In this document: positions 20,905 to 29,956 of the stretch, one piece after another
Position numbering within the stretch: position 1 is the first letter of the stretch
How the letters are laid out: each line of letters opens with the position of its first letter
Source: Azoarcus sp. PA01
GTDB taxonomy: Bacteria; Pseudomonadota; Gammaproteobacteria; Burkholderiales; Rhodocyclaceae
Direction: 5' to 3'
Assembly: GCA_001274695.2 (NCBI GenBank)
Contig: LARU01000004.1
Span: 186,001 to 250,000 of the forward strand
Length of the DNA stretch: 64,000 nucleotides
Program-made: the position numbers and the translations under genes
Notes under the pieces: generated by a model
Database searches by the model: none
What the model was told of the DNA's origin: nothing
The model's input: the letters and a program-made list of their open reading frames with translations, nothing else

Positions 20905-21186
20905 CTACGCAGCCGCTGTGCGCCGGTAGCGGTACATCAGCTGGTCGCATTTCTTGCAGGCGACGATGCGCTGCGCGTCCTCGCCTTCGTGAAGCCCGAA
21001 TTCGCGCGTGTCGGTGGACGCGCAGCGCAGGCACGCGGGGGTGCGCTGGCGGTGCGCGGCAAGGTACTCGTCGCGCTGCGGCAAGTCGCGCTGGGCGTCC
21101 TGCTGGCGCCGGTGGATATGCAGGACCGCAAGGCAGCCGAACAGGAAAATCGCGGCGACGAGGATTGGATACGGAAAGCTGGACAT
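20905..21186 (-). CDS. Small membrane-anchored zinc-ribbon protein
   Basis: A 93-residue protein with one N-terminal membrane segment (YPILVAAIFLFGCLAVLHIH) and a cytoplasmic zinc ribbon formed by Cys52-LR-Cys55 and Cys77-KK-Cys80. I do not recognise a named family. It lies upstream of the aldehyde dehydrogenase on the same strand with a 71-base gap. The paired CxxC motifs make a real gene likely. Confidence 0.65.
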   Translation of the reverse strand: MSSFPYPILVAAIFLFGCLAVLHIHRRQQDAQRDLPQRDEYLAAHRQRTPACLRCASTDTREFGLHEGEDAQRIVACKKCDQLMYRYRRTAAA

Positions 21187-21314
21187 GTGGGGCGACCGGT
21201 GAGGGAACTGCAGCTTAACCCATTGCGGGGCTGCGGTACTTTGCCGAGATCAAGCGCGCCGGAGCAATTGCGCACGCCGGGCGGCCTTGCTGCCGCACTT
21301 CGGCGCTTCTCTTT

Positions 21315-22247
21315 TCAATACGCAAAACGGCCGCGAAGCTCGTCGAGGTTCAGTTCGGCGAGGATCTGCGCCAGTCGCTGCTGCGCGTTGCCCCGCGGCT
21401 GGCCCGTCGCCCGCGCGATGATCAGCTCGTTCTTCATCGAATGCTCCCAGCCGACGAGCTCGGTCACCGTGAGCTGATAGCCGTGGGATTCGAGCAGCAG
21501 GCAGCGCAGCACGTTCGTCAGCTGGCTGCCGAATTCGCGCGTGTGAATCGGGTGGCGCCAGAGCTCGGACAGTGGCGTCTTGCCGAACGACTCGTTCTTG
21601 TGCCGGCGCAGCGCGGCCGCGACTTCGGCCTGGCAGCACGGCACGAGCACGATGAAGCGGGCACGCTTTTGCAGCGCGAAGCGGATCGCGTCGTCGGTCG
21701 CGGTGTTGCACGCGTGCAGCGCGGTGACGATGTCGATCTGTTCGGGCAGTTCGGGCGACTCGATCGAGTCCTCGACCGACAGGTTCAGGAAACTCATGCG
21801 CCCGAAGTCGAGCCGCGCCGCGAGTTCGCGCGACTTCGCGACCAGTTCGTCGCGTGTCTCGATGCCGTAGATGTGACCGCCGGTCTGGCCACCTTCGCGC
21901 GTTTTCAGGAACAGGTCATAGAGGATGAAGCCGAGATACGACTTGCCGGCGCCGTGGTCGGCGAGGGTCAGCTCGCCGCGCGCGCTCATCACTTCTTCGA
22001 GCAGCGGCTCGATGAAGTTGTACAGGTGATAGACCTGCTTGAGCTTGCGCCGGCTGTCCTGGTTGAGCTTGCCGTCGCGCGTCAGGATGTGGAGTTCCTT
22101 CAGCAGTTCGATCGACTGGCCGGGCCGGATATCGGGCAGCTGCGCGGAAGGCGATGGAGGCGCGGCGCTCGGAGCCGGGGAGGGCTGCCGTTTTCCCGTG
22201 CGCCCGCGACTTGCCGGACGCCGGCCCTTTGCGTGTGCCTCGCTCAC
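21315..22247 (-). CDS. SAM-dependent methyltransferase (Methyltransf_32-like)
   Basis: A 310-residue protein with a basic, Pro/Ser-rich N-terminal tail (about 1-36) and a class-I methyltransferase domain: ELTLADHGAGKSYLGF carries the SAM-binding loop, and DIVTALHACNTATDDAI the motif-IV region, followed by FIVLVPCCQ. The ADHGAGKSYLGF plus LHACNTATDDAI pattern is that of a widespread family of unknown substrate (possibly RNA or protein). Its start overlaps the stop of the DUF1415 gene (ATGA), so the two are coupled. Confidence 0.8.
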   Translation of the reverse strand: MSEAHAKGRRPASRGRTGKRQPSPAPSAAPPSPSAQLPDIRPGQSIELLKELHILTRDGKLNQDSRRKLKQVYHLYNFIEPLLEEVMSARGELTLADHGAGKSYLGFILYDLFLKTREGGQTGGHIYGIETRDELVAKSRELAARLDFGRMSFLNLSVEDSIESPELPEQIDIVTALHACNTATDDAIRFALQKRARFIVLVPCCQAEVAAALRRHKNESFGKTPLSELWRHPIHTREFGSQLTNVLRCLLLESHGYQLTVTELVGWEHSMKNELIIARATGQPRGNAQQRLAQILAELNLDELRGRFAY

Positions 22248-22807
22248 GGTGCGTCGTCCTCGCTGCCGTCGGCAATGCCGAGCGCTTTCCAGCCTTCGTG
22301 GCCGAGGCGGTGCATCGTCTCGATGTTGCGCTCGGGGATCGTCTCGGCATCCGGGTACGCGGCGACCGCGCGCTCGATGCTGTCCTCGCGCAGCAGATGC
22401 AACGTCGGGTACGGCGAACGGTTCGTGTAGTTCTCGATGTCGTCCTCGCCCGTGCCTTCGAAGCGGAAGCGCGGATGGAAGCTCGCGACCTGCAGGACGC
22501 CTTCGAGCTCGTGCTCGGCAACGGCTTCCTCGGCGATGCCGACGATCTCGTTGAAATCCAGGAAATCGGGGAACAGCGTCGGATGCACGAGCAGCGTCGT
22601 ATCGACTTCTTCAGGATCGGCGGCGGCGAGGAAATCGAGTTCGCGGTCGAGCTCTTCGAGGAACGCGTCGACGTGGCGCGCGTCGCTGACGACGATGCGC
22701 ACCTGGTTCTTCACATACACCGACTTCGCGAACGGACACAGGTTGAGTCCGATCACCACTTTCTCCAGCCACTGCCGCGTCGCCGCGAGCACCTTGTCAC
22801 GATTCAT
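22244..22807 (-). CDS. DUF1415 family protein
   Basis: A 187-residue protein with the DUF1415 pattern: WLEKVVIGLNLCPFAKSVY near the N-terminus, LLVHPTLFPDFLDFNEIV in the middle and VASFHPRFRFEG with YTNRSPYPTLHLLRE toward the end. The CPFA and HPRF motifs are conserved in the family, but no function is known. The ATG at 22807 has GAGG 8 bases upstream; an ATG at 22813 would be only 2 bases from it. It overlaps the methyltransferase gene by four bases. Confidence 0.85.
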   Translation of the reverse strand: MNRDKVLAATRQWLEKVVIGLNLCPFAKSVYVKNQVRIVVSDARHVDAFLEELDRELDFLAAADPEEVDTTLLVHPTLFPDFLDFNEIVGIAEEAVAEHELEGVLQVASFHPRFRFEGTGEDDIENYTNRSPYPTLHLLREDSIERAVAAYPDAETIPERNIETMHRLGHEGWKALGIADGSEDDAP

Positions 22808-22895
22808 CCGCATTCCCTCGAAAGTTCGCCATTTTGCCCCAAGCCGCCGACGAAGGAGGCGATAATGCGGCCCTTCTCCAAGGCTTTGATTCCAG

Positions 22896-23810
22896 ATGTC
22901 GATCCAGTGGTTTCCCGGTCACATGACTTCGGCGCGCAAGAAAGCGGCCGAAACGATGGCGCTGACCGACGTCGTCATCGAGGTGCTCGATGCCCGCATC
23001 CCCGAAGCGAGCAGCAATCCGATGATCCACGAGTTGCGCCGGCACCGTCAGCGCGTGTGCCTCAAGGTGCTCAACAAGGCCGACCTCGCCGATCCTCTCG
23101 CTACGCGCGCGTGGCTGGATTTCTTCAACAGCCAGGAAGGGGTCAAGGCGGTCGCGCTGTCGTGCAAAAAGCCGGGAGACGTCGCACGCGTGCCCGGTCT
23201 GTGCCAGGCGCTCGCGCCGCACCGCAACGACGGCACGAAGCTGCTGCGCATCATGATCATGGGCATCCCGAACGTCGGCAAATCGACGCTGATGAACGCG
23301 CTCTTGAAGCGCCGCGTCGCGAAAGTCGGCGACGAGCCGGCGGTGACGAAGTCGCAGCAGACGTTCGACCTCGGTTCGCACATGACGATTACCGACACGC
23401 CCGGCCTGATGTGGCCGAAGATCGCGCACGACTCCGACGGGTTCATGCTCGCCGCGAGTCACGCAATCGGACGCAACGCCGTCATCGACGAGGAGGTCGC
23501 GACGTTCCTCGGCGACCTGCTGCTCGAGCGTTACCCGGCGCTGCTCGCGGCGCGCTACGGCATCGCGCCCGAACGCCTCGAGGCGCTCGACGGCGTCGGC
23601 CTCATCGAGACGATCGCGGCACGGCGCGGCTGCCGGCTCAAAGGTGGCGCGCCGGATCTCGAAAAAGCTTCGCAGATCTTCCTCAACGATTACCGCAGCG
23701 GCGTGCTGGGACGAATCAGTCTGGAAACGCCCGAAAGCCGTCGGCAGATGCTGTCGGCAGCAACATCCGGTGCGTCTCGGGCCGATGAGACGGTCGGGCC
23801 GGAGGCCTAG
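22896..23810 (+). CDS. ylqF: Ribosome biogenesis GTPase YlqF/RbgA
   Basis: A 304-residue circularly permuted GTPase. The G4 motif NKAD (KVLNKADLAD) comes first, then G1 GIPNVGKST, the G2-type threonine region AVTKSQQTFD, and G3 DTPG. The N-terminus IQWFPGHMTSARK and the C-terminal RNA-binding region are typical of RbgA/YlqF, which assists late assembly of the large ribosomal subunit. It is divergent from the DUF1415 gene. Confidence 0.93.
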   Translation: MSIQWFPGHMTSARKKAAETMALTDVVIEVLDARIPEASSNPMIHELRRHRQRVCLKVLNKADLADPLATRAWLDFFNSQEGVKAVALSCKKPGDVARVPGLCQALAPHRNDGTKLLRIMIMGIPNVGKSTLMNALLKRRVAKVGDEPAVTKSQQTFDLGSHMTITDTPGLMWPKIAHDSDGFMLAASHAIGRNAVIDEEVATFLGDLLLERYPALLAARYGIAPERLEALDGVGLIETIAARRGCRLKGGAPDLEKASQIFLNDYRSGVLGRISLETPESRRQMLSAATSGASRADETVGPEA

Positions 23811-23819
23811 GCCAGCCCG

Positions 23820-24614
23820 CTAACGATTGCGTTCCTTGACGGGGATCGCTTCGACCTCGCCGGATTCCACTTTCGACGACTGCGCCTGCGCCTGCTTCAG
23901 CTCATCCGCGTCGAGGCTGCGCGCGATCTCGTCGCGGTCGCGCACGGCCTCTATGTTGAGAGCCGCGGCGGCGCGGTTGAACCACACGTAAGCGCGCACC
24001 GGGTCGCGCGGAAAACCGATGCCGTCGCGATACAGCCGGCCCAGCTCGAGCATGCCGTCGGCGTTGCCGCGCGCTGCCGCGGTGCGGATCCATCGGGCCG
24101 CCTGGTCGTAGTCCTGCAACACGCCGAAGCCGCTGCGATAGAGTTTTCCGAGTTCCACCATCGCTCCCGGATGTTCGCTGTCCGCTGCCGCCCGCAGCCA
24201 GCGAACGGCCTCCAGCGACTGCGAGCGGTCGCTCGTGGCGTCGAGCAGCAGCGTTTTCGCAATTCGCAGCTGTGCGGCCGCATCCCCTTCCTTGGCCGCG
24301 CGCAGCGTGTAGGGATCGATCGGAATCGGCACGCCCGGAAGGTTCTCGGCCGGCATTTCGTCACCGGTTCTGGCGCCGACGACGATCACCGTGGCGATCG
24401 CCGCCACCGTCAGCAACACCGGCACTGCGAACGATGCGCCGTCCCGCCAGCGGGACCGCTTGCGCTCGGGCGCATGGAAGCGATGCGTGCAGGCGCGGCA
24501 CCGATACGGACGCGTGCCCGTGTGCACCTGCTTTTCGCCTTCGGACTGCCATTTCGACTTGCGACAATCGGCGCTTCCGCAACTCGGACAGGTAACAGTG
24601 GCATGAAGTGACAT
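23820..24614 (-). CDS. Zinc-ribbon and Sel1-repeat membrane protein
   Basis: A 264-residue protein with an N-terminal zinc ribbon (Cys9-xx-Cys12 and Cys39-xx-Cys42), one transmembrane segment (about 61-81), and Sel1-like/TPR repeats (about 100-225) such as GAMVELGKLYRSGFGVLQDYDQAARWIRTAA. The layout suggests a cytoplasmic ribbon and an exported or periplasmic repeat scaffold for protein-protein contacts. No partner is evident. It is convergent with ylqF, separated by only 9 bases. Confidence 0.75.
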   Translation of the reverse strand: MSLHATVTCPSCGSADCRKSKWQSEGEKQVHTGTRPYRCRACTHRFHAPERKRSRWRDGASFAVPVLLTVAAIATVIVVGARTGDEMPAENLPGVPIPIDPYTLRAAKEGDAAAQLRIAKTLLLDATSDRSQSLEAVRWLRAAADSEHPGAMVELGKLYRSGFGVLQDYDQAARWIRTAAARGNADGMLELGRLYRDGIGFPRDPVRAYVWFNRAAAALNIEAVRDRDEIARSLDADELKQAQAQSSKVESGEVEAIPVKERNR

Positions 24615-24919
24615 CGTGACTTCCCAACCTCGAAAAGGCGTTCAGCAGTTGCCCGGATTGTCATTTTTCCATTTGAGCAAATTATGCGTTACTCGTCTCC
24701 AGGATTCCCGCTGCCCGGGCGCTTCGTAATCGAAAACTCCTTGTAACAGAGAGTAACTGCGGCGACGGGAATATTCGCTGGACGGGCCGCACCGACGCGT
24801 GCTTCCTATAGTTCCATTCGTAATAAGGAAAGGGAATTTCGTGCATGACATCCTTGGCCTGCTTCGACTATCGTTCATGCCGCTGACCTTGCCGTTCCCG
24901 TTCCGCACCTGGAGTTTTC
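24615..24919 (+). promoter_or_regulatory. Intergenic leader of the sulfate-transport operon
   Basis: These 305 bases separate the Sel1-protein gene from the sulfate-binding-protein gene and are more AT-rich than their surroundings (24655-24690 and 24805-24845). A possible sigma-70 pair is TTGTCA at 24658-24663 and AATTAT at 24680-24685, but the fit is weak and far from the start codon. The region must hold the operon promoter, presumably CysB-controlled as in relatives; I cannot identify a CysB site. No convincing gene is present. Confidence 0.4.
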
Positions 24920-25918
24920 ATGAACAAATTTTCCGCTCTGCTGCTCGCGGCCGGGCTCGCGCTCGCGACGGGCGCGCACGCCCAGTCGAATCTCCTCAAC
25001 GTTTCGTACGACGTCGCGCGCGATGTCTATAAGGATTACAACCCGCTCTTCCAGAAGCACTGGAAGGAGAAAACCGGCGAGACCGTCGAAATCCGCCAAT
25101 CGCATGCCGGCTCGTCGAAGCAGGCGCGTGCGGTCGCCGACGGCCTCGAGGCCGATGTCGTGACGATGAACCAGGCCACCGACGTCGACTTCCTCGCCGA
25201 GAAGGGGCTCGTCGCGACCGACTACGCGAAGCGCTTCCCGGACAACGCGTCGCCCTACACCTCGACGATGGTGTTCATCGTGCGCAAGGGCAATCCGAAA
25301 GGGATCAAGGACTGGAACGACATCGCGAAGCCGGGTGCCATGCAGCTGATCATCCCGCACCCCAAGAACACGGGCAACGGCCGTTATTCGTATCTCGCCG
25401 CGTGGGGCTACGCGCTGAAGCAGCCGGGCGGCAACGACAAGACTGCGCAGGAATTCGTCGGCAACTGGCTGAAGAATGCGCCGCTGTTCGGCTCCGGCGG
25501 GCGCGACGCGACGACGACGTTCATGCAGCGCCGGATCGGCGACGTGCTCGTGACGTTCGAATCCGAAGCCGAGCTGATCGCAAAGGAGTTCGGCCGCGGC
25601 GAGTTCGAGGTGGTGTATCCGAGCCTGTCGATCCTCGCCGAATTCCCGGTCGCGGTCGTCGAGAAAGTCGTCGACAAGAAAGGCACGCGCGAGCTCGCCC
25701 GCGCCTACCTCGAATACCTGTGGTCGAAGGAAGGCCAGGAGAACGCCGCGAAGAACTACCTGCGCCCGCGCGACCCGGAAGTGATGAAGAAATACGCTGC
25801 GGCGTTCCCGCCGATCAAGACTTTTACCGTCGATGAAGTGTTCGGCGGCTGGAGCAAGGCGGCCGCGACCCACTTCAAGGATGGCGGCACCTTCGACCAG
25901 ATCTACGTTCAGAAGTAG
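24920..25918 (+). CDS. sbp: Sulfate ABC transporter, periplasmic substrate-binding protein
   Basis: A 332-residue periplasmic protein with signal peptide MNKFSALLLAAGLALATGAHA (cleaved before QSN) and the sulfate/thiosulfate-binding signatures QSHAGSSKQARAVADGLEADVVTMNQ and NPKNTGNGRYSYLAAW-like (here HPKNTGNGRYSYLAAWGYA). It captures sulfate and delivers it to CysTW. It is the first gene of a four-gene operon. Sbp and CysP are hard to separate by sequence alone, so the symbol is provisional. Confidence 0.93.
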   Translation: MNKFSALLLAAGLALATGAHAQSNLLNVSYDVARDVYKDYNPLFQKHWKEKTGETVEIRQSHAGSSKQARAVADGLEADVVTMNQATDVDFLAEKGLVATDYAKRFPDNASPYTSTMVFIVRKGNPKGIKDWNDIAKPGAMQLIIPHPKNTGNGRYSYLAAWGYALKQPGGNDKTAQEFVGNWLKNAPLFGSGGRDATTTFMQRRIGDVLVTFESEAELIAKEFGRGEFEVVYPSLSILAEFPVAVVEKVVDKKGTRELARAYLEYLWSKEGQENAAKNYLRPRDPEVMKKYAAAFPPIKTFTVDEVFGGWSKAAATHFKDGGTFDQIYVQK

Positions 25919-25998
25919 AATCCGCCGTTTCGAGCGCCCGACGGCCCGCGTACGCGGGCCGCGTCGCTTTCAACCGTCCATCTCTGCCGCCGCCCCCT

Positions 25999-26898
25999 AT
26001 GTTTCCTGCCGCAAGCAAACGCGACGGAGTCCTGCCCGGTTTCCGTCTCGGACTGGGTTACACGCTCACGTATCTGACCCTGCTGGTGCTGATCCCGCTT
26101 GCCGGCATGATCTTGTTCACCGGGCAGATGTCGTGGAGCGATTTCTGGACGACCGCGAGCAGCCAGCGCGCGCTTGCGTCCTACCGCGTGACTTTCGGGG
26201 CGTCGCTCGGGGCCGCCGCGATCAACGCGCTGTTCGGCCTGATCGTCGCATGGGTGCTGGTGCGTTATCCGTTCCCGGGCAAGCGCTTCATCGACGCGCT
26301 CGTCGATCTGCCGTTCGCGCTGCCGACTGCGGTCGCCGGCATCACGCTCGCGACGCTGTACGCGGAAAACGGCTGGATCGGCCAGCATCTCGCGAAGCTC
26401 GGCATCCAGATCGCGTTCACGCCGCTGGGCATCGTCGTTGCGTTGATCTTCGTCACGTTGCCGTTCGTCGTACGCACGCTGCAGCCGGTCATCGAGGATA
26501 TCGAGGCGGAAGTCGAGGAAGCGGCCGCGACGCTCGGTGCGACCCGCTGGCAGACGTTCACGCGCGTGCTGCTGCCGGGAATCTTTCCCGCGTGGCTGAC
26601 CGGCTTCACGCTCGCGTTCTCGCGTGCGATCGGGGAATTCGGTTCGGTGATCTTCATCGCCGGCAACATGCCGCTGATCTCGGAGATCACGCCGCTCCTG
26701 ATCATCTCGAAGCTCGAACAGTACGACATCCTCGGCGCAACCGCGCTCGCGGTCGTCATGCTCGTGATCTCGTTCGTCATGCTGCTGGTGATCAACCTGC
26801 TGCAGTGGTGGGCGGCGAACCGCCACGCGAAGAACCGGGACGGAGATGCCCCGGCCGATGCTTCGGGCGCACTCGCGATCGCCGGGGGGCAGCCATGA
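25999..26898 (+). CDS. cysT: Sulfate ABC transporter permease CysT (CysU)
   Basis: A 299-residue inner-membrane permease of the binding-protein-dependent type, with about six membrane segments and the cytoplasmic EAA loop [23 protein letters not shown] that docks to the ATPase. The sequence [19 protein letters not shown] is typical of CysT. It follows the substrate-binding gene after 80 bases and overlaps cysW by four bases. Confidence 0.94.
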   Translation: MFPAASKRDGVLPGFRLGLGYTLTYLTLLVLIPLAGMILFTGQMSWSDFWTTASSQRALASYRVTFGASLGAAAINALFGLIVAWVLVRYPFPGKRFIDALVDLPFALPTAVAGITLATLYAENGWIGQHLAKLGIQIAFTPLGIVVALIFVTLPFVVRTLQPVIEDIEAEVEEAAATLGATRWQTFTRVLLPGIFPAWLTGFTLAFSRAIGEFGSVIFIAGNMPLISEITPLLIISKLEQYDILGATALAVVMLVISFVMLLVINLLQWWAANRHAKNRDGDAPADASGALAIAGGQP

Positions 26899-27794
26899 CG
26901 ACGACGCGGCGGGCCACCGCCGAGCCGCGCTGGGTTCGCCTGCTGCTGACCGCGGTCGCGCTCGGCTTCCTGTTCCTGTTCCTCGTGCTGCCGCTGATCG
27001 CGGTGTTCTGGGAAGCGTTCGCGCAAGGGGCGCAGGTGTACTGGGACGCGCTGCAGGAAGGCGAGGCGCGCTCGGCGATGCTGCTGACGCTGACGATCGC
27101 GGCGCTCGTGCTGCCGTTCAACATCGCGTTCGGCGTCGCCGCCGCGTGGGCGATCGCGAAATTCGAGTTTCGCGGCAAGAGCCTGCTGACGACGCTGGTC
27201 GACCTGCCGTTCGCGGTCTCGCCGGTCGTCGCCGGCCTGATTTTCATCATCCTGTTCGGCGCGCAAGGCTTCTTCGGCCCGTGGCTCGCCGCACACGACA
27301 TCAAAATCATCTTCGCGCTGCCGGGCATGATCCTCGCGACGCTGTTCGTGACTTTCCCGTTCGTCGCGCGCGAGCTGATCCCGCTGATGCAGGCGCAGGG
27401 CCGCGACGAGGAGGAGGCCGCGGTGTCGCTCGGCGCCTCCGGCTGGCAGATGTTCTGGCGCGTGACGCTGCCGAACATCAAGTGGGGCCTGATGTACGGC
27501 GTGATCCTCGCCAATGCGCGCGCGATGGGCGAGTTCGGCGCGGTCAGCGTCGTCTCCGGCCACATCCGCGGCGAGACCAACACGCTGCCGCTGCACGTCG
27601 AGATCCTCTACAACGAATACAACCAGATCGGCGCGTTCGCCGCGGCGACGGTGCTCGCCTTCCTCGGCCTCGTCACGCTGGTCGCGAAGACCATCGTCGA
27701 ATGGCGCATGCGCCGCGAAACCGAGATGCTGACTGCCGAACTGCCACCCGAGAAAACCGAACTGCCCCCGTCTGTCGCCACGGAACGCCCATGA
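26895..27794 (+). CDS. cysW: Sulfate ABC transporter permease CysW
   Basis: A 299-residue permease paralogous to CysT, with an EAA loop [23 protein letters not shown] and the CysW hallmark [31 protein letters not shown]. It pairs with CysT to form the sulfate channel. The ATG at 26895 overlaps the cysT stop (ATGA), and its own stop overlaps the cysA start, so the three are translationally coupled. Confidence 0.94.
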   Translation: MTTTRRATAEPRWVRLLLTAVALGFLFLFLVLPLIAVFWEAFAQGAQVYWDALQEGEARSAMLLTLTIAALVLPFNIAFGVAAAWAIAKFEFRGKSLLTTLVDLPFAVSPVVAGLIFIILFGAQGFFGPWLAAHDIKIIFALPGMILATLFVTFPFVARELIPLMQAQGRDEEEAAVSLGASGWQMFWRVTLPNIKWGLMYGVILANARAMGEFGAVSVVSGHIRGETNTLPLHVEILYNEYNQIGAFAAATVLAFLGLVTLVAKTIVEWRMRRETEMLTAELPPEKTELPPSVATERP

Positions 27795-28855
27795 GCATCG
27801 AAATCCGCAACATCAGCAAGCGCTTCGGCAACTTCGTCGCGCTCGACAACCTGTCGCTCGACATCCCGACCGGTGAGCTGGTCGCACTGCTCGGGCCCTC
27901 GGGCTGCGGCAAGACGACGCTCTTGCGCATCATCGCCGGCATGGAATCTCCGGACGGCGGCAACGTACTGTTCGGCGGCGAGGAGGCGACGCACGTGCAT
28001 GCACGCGAACGCCAGGTCGGCTTCGTGTTCCAGCATTACGCGCTGTTCCGCCACATGTCGGTGTTCGAGAACGTCGCGTTCGGGCTGCGCGTGCGCCCGC
28101 GCAAATCGCGCCCGTCCGAAGCCGAGATCCGCGAGCGGGTGATGAACCTGCTGAAGCTCGTGCAGCTCGACTGGCTCGCGAACCGCTACCCGTCCCAGCT
28201 CTCGGGCGGGCAGCGGCAGCGGATCGCGCTCGCGCGCGCGCTCGCAGTCGAACCGAAAGTGCTGCTGCTCGACGAGCCCTTCGGCGCGCTCGACACGAAA
28301 GTGAGGAAGGAGCTGCGCCGCTGGCTGCGGCGGCTGCATGACGAGATGCACATCTCGTCGGTGTTCGTCACGCACGACCAGGAAGAGGCGCTGGAAGTCG
28401 CCGACCGCGTCGTCGTCATGAACCGCGGCCACATCGAGCAGATCGGCTCGCCGGACGAAGTGTATTCGAGCCCGGCGTCGCCGTTCGTCTACCAGTTCCT
28501 CGGCAACGTGAACGTTTTCCACCACCGCGTCCACGGCGGCTGGGCGGAAGTCGAGCGGGAAGGGGAGGCGCCCGCCGCCGGCTCGATCGCGTTCGTGCGC
28601 CCGCACGACATCGACCTCGACGCCGCTCCGATTTCGGGCGGCATGAAAGCCGTCGTCAGCCACGTGCACCGCATCGGACCGCTCGTGCGCGTCGAGCTCG
28701 AGCACGAGGCGGAGACGATCGAAGTCGAACTGACGCGCGAACGCGCCGCGAATCTCGAACTGTCGCCCGGCCGCACGGTGTGGTTCAAACCGCGGCAGGC
28801 GAAAGTGTTTGCCGCGGCTGCTGTGCCCGCGCCAAAGCAGCCCTTCCTGTTCTGA
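27791..28855 (+). CDS. cysA: Sulfate/thiosulfate ABC transporter ATP-binding protein
   Basis: A 354-residue ATPase: Walker [10 protein letters not shown], signature [15 protein letters not shown], Walker [12 protein letters not shown] and switch His in [10 protein letters not shown]. After the nucleotide-binding domain (about 1-235) a TOBE-like regulatory domain follows, as in CysA, where it can sense sulfate-assimilation state. It is the last gene of the operon and powers import by CysTW. Confidence 0.95.
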   Translation: MSIEIRNISKRFGNFVALDNLSLDIPTGELVALLGPSGCGKTTLLRIIAGMESPDGGNVLFGGEEATHVHARERQVGFVFQHYALFRHMSVFENVAFGLRVRPRKSRPSEAEIRERVMNLLKLVQLDWLANRYPSQLSGGQRQRIALARALAVEPKVLLLDEPFGALDTKVRKELRRWLRRLHDEMHISSVFVTHDQEEALEVADRVVVMNRGHIEQIGSPDEVYSSPASPFVYQFLGNVNVFHHRVHGGWAEVEREGEAPAAGSIAFVRPHDIDLDAAPISGGMKAVVSHVHRIGPLVRVELEHEAETIEVELTRERAANLELSPGRTVWFKPRQAKVFAAAAVPAPKQPFLF

Positions 28856-28872
28856 TTCCGATCGGTATCCGA

Positions 28873-28891
28873 GCCGGAGCGGCGCTCCGGC
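28873..28891 (+). terminator. Hairpin after cysA, possible terminator
   Basis: A perfect 8-bp GC stem (GCCGGAGC / GCTCCGGC) with a 3-base loop, 17 bases after the cysA stop, between convergent genes. There is no T run on either side, so it may act only as a 3'-end stabiliser or a Rho-assisted stop. Confidence 0.35.
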
Positions 28892-28955
28892 GCGAACGCT
28901 CCTCGATGCAGGAGATCCCGTCCGTCGACCGCGCTGCCGGCAGCCTCACGCCCTT

Positions 28956-29480
28956 TCAGCGCGGGTGGCGGTAGATGTGCCAGGTCGCGCCGCGAAACGG
29001 CATTTCCTTTTCGAACGTCGCGCCGACGGCCAAAGCCAGCGCGATCGATGCCGCGTTCTCGGCGTGGATGAAGCTGATCAGCGAGACGTCCGGAAGGTGC
29101 TCTCTGGCCATCGCCTGCACGGCGCGGGCCGCCTCGCTGGCGTAGCCCTTGCCCCAGTACCGTCGCGTCAGCGCCCATTTGATTTCGGGTTCCGGCCAGT
29201 CCTTCGGGTACCACAGCCCGACCGCTCCGAGCACCTTGCCGGTCGCTTTCTCCTCGACCGCGTAGGGGCCGTAACCTCGGAGGTGCCAGTGCCCGACCAT
29301 GTTCGCCATCGCGTACCAGCTGTCGCTTTCGGAAAGCGCGCGCCGGAAGGTGAAGCGCGTGCTTTCGGCGTCCGAGTAGTGTTCGTGCAGGAACGGCCAG
29401 TCGTCGGGATGAAACGTGCGCAGCACGAGGCGCGCAGATTCGATCCGTTCGGGCACCAGGAACGGTTGAATGTTCGGCAT
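28956..29480 (-). CDS. GNAT-family N-acetyltransferase (RimJ/RimL-like)
   Basis: A 174-residue acetyltransferase of the RimJ/L type: it starts with ESARLVLRTFHPDDWPFLHEHY and has the acetyl-CoA-binding region RRYWGKGYASEAARAV followed by NAASIALALAVGATFEKE. These enzymes acetylate protein N-termini or small molecules; the substrate is unknown. The ATG at 29480 matches the family start and is preceded by an AT-rich leader with a small palindrome. Confidence 0.85.
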   Translation of the reverse strand: MPNIQPFLVPERIESARLVLRTFHPDDWPFLHEHYSDAESTRFTFRRALSESDSWYAMANMVGHWHLRGYGPYAVEEKATGKVLGAVGLWYPKDWPEPEIKWALTRRYWGKGYASEAARAVQAMAREHLPDVSLISFIHAENAASIALALAVGATFEKEMPFRGATWHIYRHPR

Positions 29481-29956
29481 TGATCTGTTGGCCTTCAAAT
29501 AGATTTGTTTACAAATAAATAGAAGTTCGAGGCGGCGCCGGCCGCGTTGCTCGGGACTCGAGGAAAACCCTGCCGGATCATCGGTTTGGATGTGCTTTCC
29601 CGTCCAGGGTCGCGATCGGGATGGCGCATCCGCAGCGCCGCTTGCGCGCGCACCAGCTCGCGCAGATGGTAGCAAGAATCGCTGCCTCGTCGTTCATTCG
29701 CGCGTTCGGATGCGTGCCGATGTATCCATCCGTGCTTGCGGACGGGGCAGGGGCGCCGTTTTCTCTCGTCGCGCGCCGTCATCGCCTCGCGAGATGTGCA
29801 TCTCGCCTTGGGGAATGCCGTTTGCTATGTCCTGCTCGGCGTGGCCGGCCTGCAAAAGGATTTGCATGCCGTGTGCCCGCTCCCATTCGCGAAGGCCGGC
29901 TCGAGGTAATGCAAGCCTCCACGTGCCTTCGACCCCGATCATCAAGGAGAGTGACG
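29481..29956. other. Intergenic region between the GNAT gene and the catalase gene
   Basis: These 476 bases between divergent genes hold no convincing gene. Near the GNAT start there is an AT-rich block with a perfect ATTTG-TTTA-CAAAT inverted repeat at 29503-29516, a plausible regulator site. The catalase ribosome-binding site AAGGAGA is at 29944-29950. I could not identify a clear promoter or an OxyR site for the catalase. Confidence 0.4.

Noticed and set aside
24642..24908. 88-residue minus-strand frame in the sulfate operon leader
   Set aside because: No family resemblance, and it would occupy the AT-rich promoter region of the sulfate operon.
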